Of a stretch of 52,036 nt of DNA, positions 51,862-52,036 are shown one piece after another. Position numbers and translations under genes: made by a program. The number at the start of each line of letters is the position of its first letter. Positions within the stretch are counted from its first letter, which is position 1. This stretch comes from Candidatus Limosilactobacillus faecipullorum (GTDB lineage Bacteria; Bacillota; Bacilli; Lactobacillales; Lactobacillaceae), in contig DWYX01000008.1 of assembly GCA_019118465.1 (NCBI GenBank), positions 1-52,036 of the forward strand, given 5' to 3'. Under the pieces are notes generated by a model. The model saw only the letters and a program-made list of their open reading frames with translations. It was not told where the DNA came from and did no database searches.

Positions 51862-51932
51862 CTAAATCGCACATGCTTACTAATTTTTCTAAATGTTATG
51901 TTAGTGAACGCGATTTGCTAGTTCGTAACATT
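51862..51932. repeat. Inverted repeat after the ABC-F gene
   Basis: AAATCGC pairs with GCGATTT and, inside, ACTAA with TTAGT. It may form the transcript end of the ABC-F gene. Confidence 0.4.
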
Positions 51933-51990
51933 TAACAAAAAAAGCCTAACAAGGTTAGACTCAAAGTAGACTAAAAAAGGAGTCTTTGCC

Positions 51991-52036
51991 TTGTTAAGCT
52001 ACTTTAAGTCTAGTTATGATCGCCATGATTTTCAAG
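51991..52036 (+). CDS. 5' end of a further gene, possibly a transposase
   Basis: A frame opens at TTG (51991) eight bases after AAAAGGAG and reads LLSYFKSSYDRHDFQ (first residue Met) to the window edge. Upstream, AACAAGG and CCTTGTT (about 51951 and 51986) form an inverted pair, and the TAGACT-type repeats nearby resemble the end of an insertion sequence. The family cannot be identified from 15 residues. Confidence 0.4.
   Translation, partial: MLSYFKSSYDRHDFQ

Overview
The window is chromosomal DNA of a heterofermentative-type lactobacillus, most likely Limosilactobacillus or a close relative. This rests on the gene content (cdaA-cdaR-glmM-glmS, smpB-rnr-secG, hprK-lgt-gpsA-galU, a Mub-type repeat protein, tandem DUF1659/DUF2922 genes), AGGAGG ribosome binding sites and moderate GC. 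I do not claim a species. I see no rRNA, tRNA, prophage or CRISPR array; one small SRP RNA is present. A window-edge ORF on the right may be the start of an insertion sequence.

Layout. (1) 1-9294, minus strand: a Wzy-dependent exopolysaccharide operon running from a priming sugar-phosphate transferase through a DUF4422 glycosyltransferase, Wzy polymerase, Wzz-like protein, galactofuranosyltransferase-like protein, GT14 and GT2 enzymes and UDP-galactopyranose mutase to the Wzx flippase, ending at a terminator. (2) 9295-11900: two copies of a DUF1659-DUF2922 gene pair on the plus strand, each behind an identical 77-nt leader with a palindrome, with a lone GT2 gene on the opposite strand between them. 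(3) 11928-21058, minus strand: rfbB, recX, a YihY family gene, glmS, glmM, cdaR, cdaA and murB, linking cell-wall amino-sugar supply to c-di-AMP signalling. (4) 21257-29400: a DnaQ-like exonuclease and an LURP/YxjI gene on plus; GNAT-tsaE-pta-ung and smpB-rnr-secG on minus. (5) 29456-33475: a LacI-family regulator, ROK fructokinase and pgi (sugar entry into glycolysis), then clpP on plus under a CtsR box. (6) 34107-42712: a decayed disulfide reductase, a leaderless Mub-like protein, galU, gpsA, lgt, hprK, a YvlD-like protein, a PspC protein and frameshift-encoded prfB. (7) 42803-46177: secA, SRP RNA and tadA. (8) 46315-51842: nrdHEF behind a pair of NrdR-like boxes, then an Lsa-type ABC-F gene.

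The genes fit together as envelope and core metabolism. Pgi and GalU supply UDP-glucose and UDP-galactose for the EPS operon. GlmS and GlmM supply UDP-GlcNAc for MurB and peptidoglycan, and GlmM is co-transcribed with the c-di-AMP synthase and its regulator. Lgt, SecA, SecG and the SRP RNA handle envelope protein traffic; ClpP, SmpB and RNase R handle quality control.

The most interesting non-coding signals are: three NagR-type operator-like boxes around the glmS promoter where a glmS ribozyme might have been expected; a competing-hairpin/terminator region between nrdH and nrdE; the perfectly conserved palindromic leader of the DUF1659/DUF2922 pairs; two families of modular intergenic repeats, one of which directly abuts minus-strand stop codons; a possible AUU start codon; and an unexplained structured stretch between the SRP RNA and secA.
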